From Propionibacteriaceae bacterium P6A17 (GTDB lineage: Bacteria; Actinomycetota; Actinomycetes; Propionibacteriales; Propionibacteriaceae): a stretch of 39,919 nt of DNA. The notes under the pieces are model-generated. The model did no database searches and was not told where the DNA came from. It saw only the letters and a program-made list of their open reading frames with translations. Below are positions 15,737-24,681 of this stretch, in pieces. The DNA lies in the NCBI GenBank assembly GCA_000619965.1, contig JHVD01000023.1:1-39919 (forward strand). The letters are read 5' to 3'. The stretch's first letter is position 1. Each line of letters starts with the position of its first letter. Position numbers and translations under genes: made by a program.

Positions 15737-16957
15737 GTGCGCATCCTCTACATCGACCACTACGCCGGATCCCCGACGGCGGGCATGGAGTACCGGCCGC
15801 ACGCGATGGCGCTCGAGTGGGCCAAGCTGGGGGCGGAGACGACGATCCTCGCCGGCACCTACAGCCACCTGCGCAAGCGCAACTTCGAGGACGTCGATCC
15901 CGGCCGCCCCATCGACGTCGACGGGGTCCCCTTCCGGTTCCTGCGCACCCGCAGTTACGAGGGCAATGGCCTGGGCCGGCTGCTGAGCTGGGCGGATTTC
16001 GTCGGAGGAGGCCTGCGGCGAGCGCGCGCCATCGCGGACGCCACCCGCCCCGACGTCGTCATCGCCTCGTCGACGTATCCGTTCGACACCTGGCTCGCCG
16101 CGGCGCTCGCGCGGCACGCAGGCGCGGGCCTCGTCCACGAGATCCACGACCTGTGGCCGCTCACCCCCATCGAGCTCGGCGGGCATTCGCCGCACCACCC
16201 GCTCATGTGGGCGATGGGGGTGGCCGAGCGCTGGGCGTACCGCCACAGCCGCGTGATCGTGTCGATCCTGCCCAACACCGAGCCGCACGTGCGATCCCTC
16301 GGCATCGACACGCCCGTCATCCACATCCCCAACGGCATCGACGTCGACCAGCCGCACGCACCCGCGCCGGCCGATTTCGTCGCCCGCATCGACGCGCTGC
16401 GCAAGGCTGGCCGTCGGATCATCGGCTACGCCGGTGGCATGACCACCGCCAACGCCATGGACGACTTCGTCGAGGCCATGGGGCTGCTCACCGACGAGCC
16501 CGTGACCGCGGTCCTTTTGGGCGACGGACTCCTCCGGCCCGACCTCGAGCAGCGGGCGGCCAGGCTCGGGGCGCACATCGACTTCGCCGGATCGCTGCCG
16601 AAGGCCCAGGTGCACGAGGCATTGTCGCTGTGCGACGCGCTCTACATCGGTTCGAAGCGCAGCCCCCTCTACGAGTACGGCGTCTCCGCCAACAAGATCT
16701 TCGACTACATGCTCACCGGCGTCCCCATCGTCGACGCATTCGCCTCGCAGCACTCGCCCCTCGCCTACAGCGGCGCCGCCGTGCGCGCACGCGCCGAGGA
16801 CCCGCACGACATCGCGCGGGCCATCGTCGAGGCCACGAATCTCCCCGACGACGAACGCGCCCGCCTCGCTCAGGCCTCGATCGCGTGGGTGCGCGAGCAC
16901 CACAGCCTGCCGGCGCTCGCCGAACGGTTCCTGACCGTGCTGCGGGTGGCCGCGTGA
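15737..16957 (+). CDS. Glycosyltransferase family 4 (WbuB-like)
   Basis: The 406-residue protein has a GT-B fold. The N-terminal domain (MRILYIDHYAGSPTAGMEYR, then HEIHDLWPLTPIELGG) and the C-terminal nucleotide-sugar site (SLCDALYIGSKRSPLYEYGV, then NKIFDYMLTGVPIVDAF with the conserved acidic residue) are both present. This pattern is seen in WbuB-type enzymes, which transfer HexNAc sugars to lipid-linked acceptors in the cytoplasm. The GTG start at 15737 follows AAGGAG. It lies 24 nt after the dehydratase and overlaps the next glycosyltransferase by 4 nt. Donor and linkage cannot be predicted. Confidence 0.88.
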   Translation: MRILYIDHYAGSPTAGMEYRPHAMALEWAKLGAETTILAGTYSHLRKRNFEDVDPGRPIDVDGVPFRFLRTRSYEGNGLGRLLSWADFVGGGLRRARAIADATRPDVVIASSTYPFDTWLAAALARHAGAGLVHEIHDLWPLTPIELGGHSPHHPLMWAMGVAERWAYRHSRVIVSILPNTEPHVRSLGIDTPVIHIPNGIDVDQPHAPAPADFVARIDALRKAGRRIIGYAGGMTTANAMDDFVEAMGLLTDEPVTAVLLGDGLLRPDLEQRAARLGAHIDFAGSLPKAQVHEALSLCDALYIGSKRSPLYEYGVSANKIFDYMLTGVPIVDAFASQHSPLAYSGAAVRARAEDPHDIARAIVEATNLPDDERARLAQASIAWVREHHSLPALAERFLTVLRVAA

Positions 16958-18222
16958 TCGTCGTCGTCACCTCGCAGTTCCCCTTCGGCGCCGGCGAATC
17001 GTTCATCGAGGCCGAGCTGCCCCTGTGGACCGCGGCCGACGACGTCGTCCTGCTTCCCGAGCAGCGCGCCGGCGGCCCGAGTGCGAGGCCCTTCCCACCC
17101 ACGGTTCGGCTCGACGAGACCCTCGCCGACCGCTGGGCCTCCCGCAGATGGCTGGCCTGGGCGGCGCTGTTGGCACTGATCTCCCCTGTGCTGTGGCGCG
17201 AGCTCGCCGCGCTGGCGCGGGCGCGGCGCCTCAACCCCACGCGCGCCACGGTGGCCTTCCGCACCCTCGCGCAGGCGCAGCTCATCGAGCGCACGCTCCA
17301 CGACCTCGCACGCCGCGAGGGGCGCCACGTCGACGTCGTCTACGGCTACTGGCTCTCCGCGGGCGTGCTGGCCGGCGCGCTCGGGGTGCGACGAGGACGC
17401 GTCGGGGCCGCGCTGTGCCGCGCCCACGGCACCGACCTCTGGGAGACGTCGCGACTGGCGCAGTACACGCCGCTGGTGAGGCAATTCGCGCCCCAGATCA
17501 CGTCCGTGCACGCCGTCTCGGCCAGTGGTGCCGAACACCTCGCCCGCTACGGGTTCACCGACGACCAGCGCGGCGTCGCGCGGCTCGGCGTCACGATCCC
17601 CGACGAGCAGACCCCGCCGAGCGGCCCCGGCGAGCTGCACGTCCTCACCCTCAGCTCCATGACCCCCTTCAAGCGCCTCGACAAGGCCGCCGCCGCGCTC
17701 GCCCGGCTCCACGAGCTGCGGCCGGACCTGCGGCTCACCTGGACCCACATCGGCACGGGTCCGCTGCACGACGAGGTCGCCCACCTCGCCGAGGGGCTGC
17801 GGGCGGAGGGCGTCGTCGTCGAGCTGCCCGGCGCGCTCCCCCACGACGAGGTCCTGGCCCGGCTGCGCGGCCCCGGGGTGGACGTCGTGCTCAATACCTC
17901 CGACTCCGAGGGCATCCCCGTCTCGCTGATGGAGGGGATGGCCCACGGCATCCCGGCCGTGGCCCCCGACGTGGGTGGGATCGCCGAGCTCGTGCCGTCG
18001 GCGACGCTGCTGCCCGCCCACGTCTCGGGCGAGGAGGTGGGCGAATATCTCGCCGCCCACGTCGACGACCTCAAGGCTCCGCGCTGGCGTGCGGAGGCCC
18101 GGGAGCGCGCGGCGACGCTTGTCGACGCGCAGCGAAACCACGGGGAGTTCATCGCGCACGTGCGCGTCGTCGCCTCGGCCGCCCGCGCCCGTCGGCGCCC
18201 CGGCGGGACGTTCAGCGGCTGA
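16954..18222 (+). CDS. Glycosyltransferase family 4
   Basis: The 422-residue GT-B protein begins IVVVTSQFPFGAGESFIEAE, a pattern typical of GT4 enzymes of Gram-positive capsule loci. The acceptor region has CRAHGTDLWE. The donor region has LSSMTPFKRLDKAAAALARL, HIGTGPLHDEVAH and LNTSDSEGIPVSLMEGMAHG, the E-x7-E sequence that binds the nucleotide sugar. The GTG start at 16954 overlaps the TGA of the previous gene (GTGA), which implies coupling. Its 3' end overlaps the convergent Wzz-like gene by 11 nt. Sugar specificity unknown. Confidence 0.88.
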   Translation: MIVVVTSQFPFGAGESFIEAELPLWTAADDVVLLPEQRAGGPSARPFPPTVRLDETLADRWASRRWLAWAALLALISPVLWRELAALARARRLNPTRATVAFRTLAQAQLIERTLHDLARREGRHVDVVYGYWLSAGVLAGALGVRRGRVGAALCRAHGTDLWETSRLAQYTPLVRQFAPQITSVHAVSASGAEHLARYGFTDDQRGVARLGVTIPDEQTPPSGPGELHVLTLSSMTPFKRLDKAAAALARLHELRPDLRLTWTHIGTGPLHDEVAHLAEGLRAEGVVVELPGALPHDEVLARLRGPGVDVVLNTSDSEGIPVSLMEGMAHGIPAVAPDVGGIAELVPSATLLPAHVSGEEVGEYLAAHVDDLKAPRWRAEARERAATLVDAQRNHGEFIAHVRVVASAARARRRPGGTFSG

Positions 18223-19471
18223 GCGCGCCCGCCCCCGCCTCGTAGGGCGAGGACACCGTCGGCAGCTTGTCGGCCTGGACGACGAGGCCCGCGACGGGCG
18301 CCCGCACCGCATCCAGCAGGGCGAGCGCCTCGGCCAGGCCCTTGCGACGGTCCACGTCCTGGGCGACGACGACGAGCACCGCATCGAGCCGGCTGGCGAC
18401 CATCGGCCCATCCGACGCGACCAGCAGCGGCGTGCAGTGCACGAACGTCCAGCCCTCGCCCCGCATCCGCGCGACGACGGCGTCCCAGTCGGCGCGCGCC
18501 AGCAGCTCGGCGGGATTGGCGGGCACGGCGCCAGCCCGAAGGACGCCGTCGAGGGGCTGCGCGTCGCGCCCGAGCAGCAGGTCGACGAACCCCTCGTCGG
18601 AGGTGCCGAGCGGGTGGGCCCGGAGGTCGGCGTCGACGACGCGCACCGGCTCGCCGAGGCGTCGGGTCGCGGCGGCCAACGACGTGGTCAGGCGGGCCGA
18701 GCGGGCGCCGTCGGTGAGGGCCGCGATGCCCACCGTGCGCGGGCCCCCACCCGGGGCCAGGAATCGAAGCTGGGCGGCGAGGCGGTCTGCCTGCTCGTCG
18801 GTGGGGGAGGGGAACGTGAACGCGACGACGGACTCGTCGGTGATGGCGGCGACCTGCTGGTGCGTGCGCAGGCGGTCGTCGAGGGCGACGCGCGCGATCA
18901 GGTAGGCGAGCCCGACGAGCAGCCCCGCGAGTGCTGCGGAGGCGAGCCGGCGGGCGATCCCCGCGTCGCTGCCCCCGACCATCCCCACCTGATAGTCGGT
19001 CGAGACCCACTCGAGGGCGGTGCGCCCGTCGGCCGAGCGCAGCGGGGTGGCCTCGAGCTCCTGCTGGAACTGCTCCGCCACCGCCTGCACGAGTGCGCGG
19101 GCCGCGTCGGCGCTCTCCGCCTGCGTGGACACCACGAACACCAGGCTCGACGGGGGCGTGTCCTTCGCGATGCGCGACGCCATCAGCGGCGCCGGGACGG
19201 GCGGGTCCAGCCGGCCGCCGGCCGGGCCCAGCACACGTGGCGAGACGAGCAGCGCCTGGGCCGTGCTCACCAGCTCGGCCGACGCGGCCTGGTCGCGGGC
19301 GACGTCGCCGCTGCCGGCCCCGGAGAGGGTGGTCTGGATCGTCGCCGAGGCGCTGTACGACGGCGTCGACAGGAGGGGGCCGATGAGGAATGCGAGCGCG
19401 GCCGTGACGACGGCAACCACTGCGGCGCCGACGGCGAAACGTCGGCTGCTGGCGACGTATGAGCGAAGCAT
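18212..19471 (-). CDS. Wzz-like chain-length protein fused to a degenerate BY-kinase-type P-loop domain
   Basis: The 419-residue protein has two membrane helices (about 12-32 and 177-195) around an extracytoplasmic segment of about 140 residues, the layout of Wzz/CapA chain-length regulators. The cytosolic part (about 200-419) resembles the CpsD/CapB tyrosine kinase fold: VGIAALTDGARSARLTTSLA stands where Walker A should be, and VRVVDADLRAHP matches the second (A') motif. The Gly-Lys-Ser/Thr of Walker A is missing, the Walker B Asp (usually viiDtPP) is replaced by TFVHCTPL, and there is no C-terminal tyrosine cluster. ATP hydrolysis and autophosphorylation are therefore unlikely, and a scaffolding role in controlling chain length is more plausible. 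AGGAGG lies 5 nt before the ATG. Confidence 0.75.
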   Translation of the reverse strand: MLRSYVASSRRFAVGAAVVAVVTAALAFLIGPLLSTPSYSASATIQTTLSGAGSGDVARDQAASAELVSTAQALLVSPRVLGPAGGRLDPPVPAPLMASRIAKDTPPSSLVFVVSTQAESADAARALVQAVAEQFQQELEATPLRSADGRTALEWVSTDYQVGMVGGSDAGIARRLASAALAGLLVGLAYLIARVALDDRLRTHQQVAAITDESVVAFTFPSPTDEQADRLAAQLRFLAPGGGPRTVGIAALTDGARSARLTTSLAAATRRLGEPVRVVDADLRAHPLGTSDEGFVDLLLGRDAQPLDGVLRAGAVPANPAELLARADWDAVVARMRGEGWTFVHCTPLLVASDGPMVASRLDAVLVVVAQDVDRRKGLAEALALLDAVRAPVAGLVVQADKLPTVSSPYEAGAGALSR

Positions 19472-19502
19472 CCACCCTCCTGACGGGCTCGAACCACGAC
19501 CT

Positions 19503-19508
19503 AGGCTA
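19503..19508 (-). promoter_or_regulatory. -10 box TAGCCT for the Wzz-like gene
   Basis: On the minus strand TAGCCT lies 31 nt upstream of the ATG at 19471, with AGGAGG in the leader. No good -35 box is seen. Confidence 0.35.
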
Positions 19509-19569
19509 CCGGCCCCCCAGGGCTCGTCACGCGGGCACACCGCGCGGCCACACCGCGCGCTGCGGACGG

Positions 19570-19575
19570 TAGGAT
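19570..19575 (+). promoter_or_regulatory. -10 box TAGGAT, near-leaderless promoter of the second Wzy-like gene
   Basis: TAGGAT ends 8 nt before the ATG at 19584, so the mRNA should start within a nucleotide or two of the start codon. No ribosome-binding site is present. It is divergent from the Wzz-like gene promoter. Confidence 0.45.
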
Positions 19576-19583
19576 CACGCGTC

Positions 19584-20891
19584 ATGGGCACGAGGGGTTT
19601 CGAGGCGGGGTTCCTCGTCGCGCTGTTCCTCATGCCGCTTTCCGCCGCGCTGGGCAGTTTCGTGACGCTCGCCGGGCTGGCGCCGGCCCGCCCCGTCGCC
19701 GTGGTGCTGTGCGTGTTCGCCCTCCTTCGGCTGCGACGAGCTCCCTCGCCCCAGGCCGTGCTGACGACGGTGCTTGCCGCGGCGTGGCTGGGCTGGGGGT
19801 TCTGCCTGCCCGCGACGCCTGCCGGGGTCTCGGAGCTCAGCAGCATCGGCTTGGGCATGGCCACCGTCGCGGCGCTCGTCGCCGAACCCGCGGGCGTGCG
19901 CACCTGGCGGGTGTTCGCTGCAGGGTGGGGCCTCGCCTGGGTCGTCGCCTGCGTGCCCGCGCTGGCGGAGATCGCCACCGGGGAGCACCTGCCCAACTAC
20001 CTCCAGGGTTCTCCGGAGTACGTGCGCCAGGCCTCGACGGACATCGCCTCGTTCTTCGTCAACCCGAACCTGTTCGCCTACTTCATCACGCTCGCCTCCC
20101 TCGTGCTGGTGGGGTTGGCGGGCCTGGCGCGCACCGGGTGGGGCCGGATCGCGATGATCGCCCCGATGGTGCTCAACGTGCCGCTGGTCTACGCCTCCGG
20201 CAGCCGGATCTCGACGCTGATCGGCCTCAGCCTGTGCGCCTGGACCGCCTGGGCCTGGCTTCCTCGGCTGCGCCGCCAGTTCGTCGCGCTCGCCGCGGTG
20301 GGGGTGGCCGCAGGGGGGCTCGTCGCCCTGTATTCGCAACGCCTGCGGCAGTTCCTCGAGACGCAGAGCGGCGGCTCGACGGAGGGCCGCCTCGGCCTGT
20401 ACCGCAGCGGGCTCCACCTGTGGGAGGACAGCCTGGGGCTCGGCGTCGGCGCGGGCCGCTTCGAGCAGGCCATCGCACGCGGCGCGGTGCCCTATGACAC
20501 CGGCGGGGCGCTCAACCCACACTCGGGCGTGTTCGAGCTGCTCACCCAGTACGGCCTCGTGCCCGCGGCGGTCGCCGTCGCGTGCCTCACGGTGGTGGTG
20601 GCGAGGGCGCTGCCGTCGTTCGGCCCCTCGGCCAGCTCCCAGGCCGAGGCCGCGGCCGGGCAGTTCGTCGTCGTGTCCGTGCTGGCGATGCTCGTATTGT
20701 CGTTTGCCAACTCGACGTTCCTCGACTCGCCCATCGCGTGGCTGCACATCGCCTCCACCATCATGGCGTCGGTGGCGCTTCGGTGTGGCACCTTCGCCCC
20801 CGACGACGACGCGCGCCGGGCGCCCGGGCCGCTGGGCCGTCGTCCAAGGCTTCGGGCCTACGCCGAGTCGCTGGCGGCGCCGCGGTCGTAG
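19584..20891 (+). CDS. O-antigen ligase/polymerase-like membrane protein (Wzy/WaaL superfamily), second of two
   Basis: The 435-residue protein has about ten hydrophobic segments. The O-antigen ligase pattern includes SFFVNPNLFAYFITLASLVL, YASGSRISTLIGLSL and a large loop with GRLGLYRSGLHLWEDSLGLG, then NPHSGVFELLTQYGLVPAAV (the H-S-x-x-x-e-x-l-x-x-y-G motif). Members polymerise or ligate lipid-linked glycans at the outer membrane face. It is monocistronic, with a near-leaderless start. The 3' end overlaps the convergent flippase gene by 34 nt. With the protein at 7904 there are two candidates, so one may be the polymerase and the other a ligase or cell-wall transferase. Confidence 0.85.
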   Translation: MGTRGFEAGFLVALFLMPLSAALGSFVTLAGLAPARPVAVVLCVFALLRLRRAPSPQAVLTTVLAAAWLGWGFCLPATPAGVSELSSIGLGMATVAALVAEPAGVRTWRVFAAGWGLAWVVACVPALAEIATGEHLPNYLQGSPEYVRQASTDIASFFVNPNLFAYFITLASLVLVGLAGLARTGWGRIAMIAPMVLNVPLVYASGSRISTLIGLSLCAWTAWAWLPRLRRQFVALAAVGVAAGGLVALYSQRLRQFLETQSGGSTEGRLGLYRSGLHLWEDSLGLGVGAGRFEQAIARGAVPYDTGGALNPHSGVFELLTQYGLVPAAVAVACLTVVVARALPSFGPSASSQAEAAAGQFVVVSVLAMLVLSFANSTFLDSPIAWLHIASTIMASVALRCGTFAPDDDARRAPGPLGRRPRLRAYAESLAAPRS

Positions 20892-22201
20892 CCGCGGGCG
20901 ACGAGCAGCGCCACCGCGCACAGCACGACGAGCAGCGCCGCCTGGCCGAGGCTCATCCACCAGACGGTGCGCAGGAGGTCGCCGCCGCGCCCCGACCAGA
21001 TGATCGTCAGCGGCAGGGCCGCGTAGACGACGGCGAACGCCAGCATGATGCCTTGGCGTCTGGCGACCACGAAGAGGTTCGAGATCGGCGCAGTGGAGAA
21101 GTTGAGGTAGAGCCACGGGGTGAGCGCGGCGGCGAACAGACCGACGCGCGTCCAGTCGGCGCCCAGCACCCACGGCAGCACGGGCGGCGCGAGGAAGTAG
21201 ATGAGCAGGAACGGCACGGCGGCGACGAGCAGCGTCGTGCGCAGGGAGCGCCGCACCAGAGCCGACATCTCGCCGCGCGGCGTCACGCTCAGCCGCTGGA
21301 AGAACACCTGGGACAGGGCGGAGGCGACGAGCGCCGTCGGCGCCTGGACGAGCATCCACGCCAGCCCGAACTGCCCGACGACCGCCGCGCCGGCGATCGC
21401 GCCAATGAACAGGTTGATGCCCTGCAGGCGGACCGCGTCGACGAGCGCGTTCGGGCCGTTCAACAGGGGCATCTTCCGGTGCTCGCGCAGGAGCCGACGG
21501 ACGTCGTCGGAGGTCAGCGCGACGCGCTCCGGGATCCCTCCCCGGCGCCACAGGTTCAGCAGCGCGGCCACCTGCCCCAGCAGCGTGCCGAGCACGAGGC
21601 CGAACGCGCCGACGCCGGTGGGCCCGAGACCCACCTGGGTGACGGCCACCGTGGAGGACTGCATCATCTTGTTGCGGCTCACGAGCGTGAACCGCTTCTG
21701 GCGGACCAGCCACTGCGTGTAGATCGCCATCTGGCCGAAGGCCCACACGATGGCGCCCACGCCGTACAGCCAGGCGTGGGCATGCTCGGGCATGCCGCGA
21801 AACAGCGACGCGATCCGCGGCGCGAACAACAGCATGACCAGCGTCGTCGCCAACGCCATGACGAGGTTGATGCGGCTGGCGATGCGCACGAGGCGGCGGG
21901 CATCGTCGTCGGACTTCGGCAGCATGATGGCGAGGTCGTAGCGCAGGGCCGCGAGCGGGATCACGAAGCCGGCGACGGAGGTGACGACCACCCAGGCGCC
22001 GACGGCCTCCTGCGAATACAGGCGGGTGATGATCGGCATCGTGACGATCGGCAGCAATTGCGCCACGCCCGTGCCCGTCATGAGGGTCAGGACGTGCTGG
22101 ATGAAGGGATGCGCGGCGAGCAGACGGCGGACGCGGCCGGGCGGACGCCCACGCTCGTCGCCTGGTCGGCCCTCGGCCTCGCCCCCCGGCGCGTCGCTCA
22201 T
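20858..22201 (-). CDS. Polysaccharide flippase, Wzx/MOP superfamily
   Basis: The 447-residue protein has a short charged N-terminal tail and then about 12 membrane helices: HVLTLMTGTGVAQLLPIVTM, PIITRLYSQEAVGAWVVVTS and LAALRYDLAIMLPKSDDDAR. This is the Polysacc_synt pattern of Wzx proteins (taPiltRLYspeefG, RYelaivlp). Wzx moves undecaprenyl-diphosphate-linked repeat units to the outer face of the membrane. The ATG at 22201 overlaps the stop of the upstream glycosyltransferase (ATGA). It is the last gene of the minus-strand operon that starts at 28124. Confidence 0.9.
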   Translation of the reverse strand: MSDAPGGEAEGRPGDERGRPPGRVRRLLAAHPFIQHVLTLMTGTGVAQLLPIVTMPIITRLYSQEAVGAWVVVTSVAGFVIPLAALRYDLAIMLPKSDDDARRLVRIASRINLVMALATTLVMLLFAPRIASLFRGMPEHAHAWLYGVGAIVWAFGQMAIYTQWLVRQKRFTLVSRNKMMQSSTVAVTQVGLGPTGVGAFGLVLGTLLGQVAALLNLWRRGGIPERVALTSDDVRRLLREHRKMPLLNGPNALVDAVRLQGINLFIGAIAGAAVVGQFGLAWMLVQAPTALVASALSQVFFQRLSVTPRGEMSALVRRSLRTTLLVAAVPFLLIYFLAPPVLPWVLGADWTRVGLFAAALTPWLYLNFSTAPISNLFVVARRQGIMLAFAVVYAALPLTIIWSGRGGDLLRTVWWMSLGQAALLVVLCAVALLVARGYDRGAASDSA

Positions 22202-23304
22202 CGGGCGCGGCGTGCCGCCCGAGCGCTGACCTCGAGCAGCGCCGGCACCTCGGCCTCGAAGTTGAACTCCTGCTCGATGGCGGCGCGCCCTCGACGGCCC
22301 ATCTCGGCCGCGCGCACTGGGTCGGCGACGAGTGCCGCGATCGCCTCGGCGGGGGCGGCGGCGGTCGTCGTGTCGACGAACACGCAGCAGTCGTGGCCGC
22401 CCAGGATGCGGCGCAGCCAAGGGAAGTCGCTCACCACGGCCGGGATGCCGGCGGCCATGTACTCGAACAGTTTCGTCGGCAGCGAATCGACGTAGTTGCC
22501 GAGCGGCTTCAGGAAGACCAGGCCGATGGAGCCGGACGCGACGATGCCGGGCACCTCCGTCGACGGCAGCATGCCCCGGTAGTCGATGCGCGGGTCGCCG
22601 GACTCGAGCAGGGGCCGGATGTCGTCGTCGGCCTTTCCCGCGACGAGCAGCGTGGCTCCCGGCACCTGGCGCACCGCGTCGATCATCACGTCGACCTGCC
22701 TGCCCTGCGAGAGCATCCCGACGTAGACCACCCGGCCCGGCACGTGCTCGGCCGACGAGGCCGGGTATTCGTGGAGGTACGGGTAGTTGTGGACGACGGC
22801 CCTGTTGGGGTTCGAGTAGAGGCCGGCGATGTGCTCGGTGGCCGCGACGATGCCGTCGAAGCCCTTGTCGGCGAGCTTCACCAGGCCTTTGGCGAGCAGC
22901 ATCGCGAGCGGATGCACGAGCCGCGGGATGTACGGCTTGTCGTCCATCTGACCGACGAGGTCCTCGTGGGCGTCGTAAATGGCCGCCTTGCGCCGGACGG
23001 ACTTCCACAGCCACACCATCGGGATCAGCTCCGGGTCGTGGACGTGTACCAGCGACGGGCGGACGCGCTCCAGCGCACGGAACGCGCGCCACTGCGCCTT
23101 CAAGCGTCCGACGATGCCACTCGCGGTGGACAGGCCCACCACCTCGACCCCGTCGACGACCTCGTCGTGCTCCTGCGCGCCCAGGAACCAGAGGTCGACG
23201 CCCGAGGCCGCCAAGGAGCGGCACTCCTTGTTGAAGATCCGGTTGTCCCGCGGCGGGTGGAGCGTCGAGAGGTGCGCGACGCGCCCGCGGATGGCCTTCG
23301 TCAA
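22198..23304 (-). CDS. Glycosyltransferase family 4
   Basis: The GT-B protein is about 368 residues long: RVAHLSTLHPPRDNRIFNKE at the N-terminus, LVHVHDPELIPMVWLWKS, then DAHEDLVGQ. The donor side has VYVGMLSQGRQVDVMIDAVR and PTKLFEYMAAGIPAVVSDFP, with the E of the sugar-nucleotide site. The start is a TTG at 23304 that overlaps the TGA of the dehydrogenase gene. No ATG or GTG is available before the first conserved strand, so coupling is likely. The GT probably uses a hexose or HexNAc derivative made by the locus, but the donor is not predictable. It overlaps the flippase start by 4 nt. Confidence 0.87.
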   Translation of the reverse strand: MTKAIRGRVAHLSTLHPPRDNRIFNKECRSLAASGVDLWFLGAQEHDEVVDGVEVVGLSTASGIVGRLKAQWRAFRALERVRPSLVHVHDPELIPMVWLWKSVRRKAAIYDAHEDLVGQMDDKPYIPRLVHPLAMLLAKGLVKLADKGFDGIVAATEHIAGLYSNPNRAVVHNYPYLHEYPASSAEHVPGRVVYVGMLSQGRQVDVMIDAVRQVPGATLLVAGKADDDIRPLLESGDPRIDYRGMLPSTEVPGIVASGSIGLVFLKPLGNYVDSLPTKLFEYMAAGIPAVVSDFPWLRRILGGHDCCVFVDTTTAAAPAEAIAALVADPVRAAEMGRRGRAAIEQEFNFEAEVPALLEVSARAARRAR

Positions 23305-24605
23305 CGCCGGCTCTCGCCGTCGCCGATCCGGAAGAAGCGCACGCCCTGCCAGCGGGCCTCGTCGAGCATGCCGCGGCCGTCGACGACGACGTGCAGGCCG
23401 GGCAGGCTCTCGGGGGTGAGCTCCTTGTACTCGGGGTGGTCGGCCTGGACGATCGCGACGTCGGCAGGCTCGCCCACGTGGTAGGCCTCGAACCCGTAGC
23501 GGGCGAGCTCGTCGTCGGTGAACATCGGGTCGTGCACCAGGACGCGGGCGCCGCGGGCGTGCAGGCCCTCGACCGTCGGGAACACGCCGGAGAACGCCGT
23601 CTCCTTCACCTTGCCGCGGTATGAGGCGCCGAGCACGACGACCGTCTTGCCCTCGAGCGAGCCGAGCGCGCCCTCGGCCAGCCCGATCGCGTACTCGGGC
23701 ATCGTCATGTTGGCCTCGCGGGCGGTGCGGACGATCGTCGCGTCGGGATCCGTGTAGAGGTACAGACGCGGGTAGACGGGGATGCAGTGGCCGCCGACGG
23801 CGATGCCCGGGCGGTGGATGTGGCTGTAGGGCTGCGAGTTGGAGGCGTCGATCACCTTGTGCACGTCGATGCCGTGCGCGGCGGCGAACTTGCCGAACTG
23901 GTTGGCCAGCCCGATGTTGACGTCGCGGTAGGTGGTCTCGGCGAGCTTCGCCATCTCGGCCGCCTCGGCGGTGCCCATGTCCCACACGCCGTTGCCGCGC
24001 GGGAGGTCGGGGCGCTCGTCGAACGTGAGGACCTGCTCGTAGAACTCGATGCCGCGACGTGTGCCCTCCTCGGAGAGGCCGCCGACGAGCTTCGGGTACT
24101 TGCGCAGATCCTCGAAGACGCGGCCGGTGAGGACGCGCTCGGGGGAGAACACGAGGTGGAAGTCGTTGCCCTCGACGAGGCCCGAGATCTCCTCGATCAT
24201 CGGCTTCCAGCGGCCGCGGGTGGTGCCGACGGGCAGCGTCGTCTCGTAGGAGACGAGGGTGCCGGGGGAGAGGTGCTCGGAGAAGCTGCGGGTGGCGTTC
24301 TCCATCCAGCCGAAGTCGGGCTGCCAGGTCTCGTCGTCGACGAACAGCGGTACGACGATGACGATCGCCTCCGCGCCGGGGATCGCGTCGGCGTAGTCGG
24401 TGGTGGCGCGCAGCTTGCCGGCGGGCACGAGCTCCTGCAGCTTCTCCTGCAGGTGCGCTTCACCCGGGAATGGCTCCTCGCCCGCGTTGACCTTGTCGAC
24501 GACGCTCTGCTGGACGTCCACGCCCACGACCTCGTGGCCCATGGAGGCGAACTGCACGGCCAGGGGCAGGCCGATCTTGCCCAAGGCAATGACTGCGATC
24601 TTCAT
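23301..24605 (-). CDS. UDP-N-acetyl-hexosamine 6-dehydrogenase (WbpA/WecC-like)
   Basis: The 434-residue protein of the UDPG/MGDP dehydrogenase family has a Rossmann start (IAVIALGKIGLPLAVQFASM), the SYETTLPVGTTRGRW segment, FSPERVLTGRVFEDLRKYPK, and GGHCIPVYPRLY with catalytic Cys274. A C-terminal domain follows (VVVLGASYRGKVKETAFSG). The FSPERVLTG form is typical of enzymes that oxidise UDP-GlcNAc or UDP-ManNAc to the uronic acid in two NAD-dependent steps. It supplies the substrate for the oxidoreductase/aminotransferase/acetyltransferase set at 9269-11954. RBS AAGGA lies 6 nt before the ATG. It sits in the ABC-transporter operon. Confidence 0.9.
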   Translation of the reverse strand: MKIAVIALGKIGLPLAVQFASMGHEVVGVDVQQSVVDKVNAGEEPFPGEAHLQEKLQELVPAGKLRATTDYADAIPGAEAIVIVVPLFVDDETWQPDFGWMENATRSFSEHLSPGTLVSYETTLPVGTTRGRWKPMIEEISGLVEGNDFHLVFSPERVLTGRVFEDLRKYPKLVGGLSEEGTRRGIEFYEQVLTFDERPDLPRGNGVWDMGTAEAAEMAKLAETTYRDVNIGLANQFGKFAAAHGIDVHKVIDASNSQPYSHIHRPGIAVGGHCIPVYPRLYLYTDPDATIVRTAREANMTMPEYAIGLAEGALGSLEGKTVVVLGASYRGKVKETAFSGVFPTVEGLHARGARVLVHDPMFTDDELARYGFEAYHVGEPADVAIVQADHPEYKELTPESLPGLHVVVDGRGMLDEARWQGVRFFRIGDGESRR

Positions 24606-24681
24606 GGAGTTCCTTTCCCGGCGCCACGACTCCCAGCAGCTTACCCCGGGGCGGGGAACCGGACTGGGCGTGGCGGCGGCG

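Noticed and set aside
13277-16903. Very long open frame on the minus strand (about 1208 codons)
   Set aside because: It is antisense to the dehydratase and glycosyltransferase genes, has no recognisable domain over most of its length, and its end merges with the known aminotransferase in another frame. High GC keeps such shadow frames open.
13522-16953. N-terminal extension of the second GT4 gene by over 1100 codons
   Set aside because: The frame is only open by GC bias. The true start is GTG 16954, overlapping the previous stop and just before the first conserved strand.
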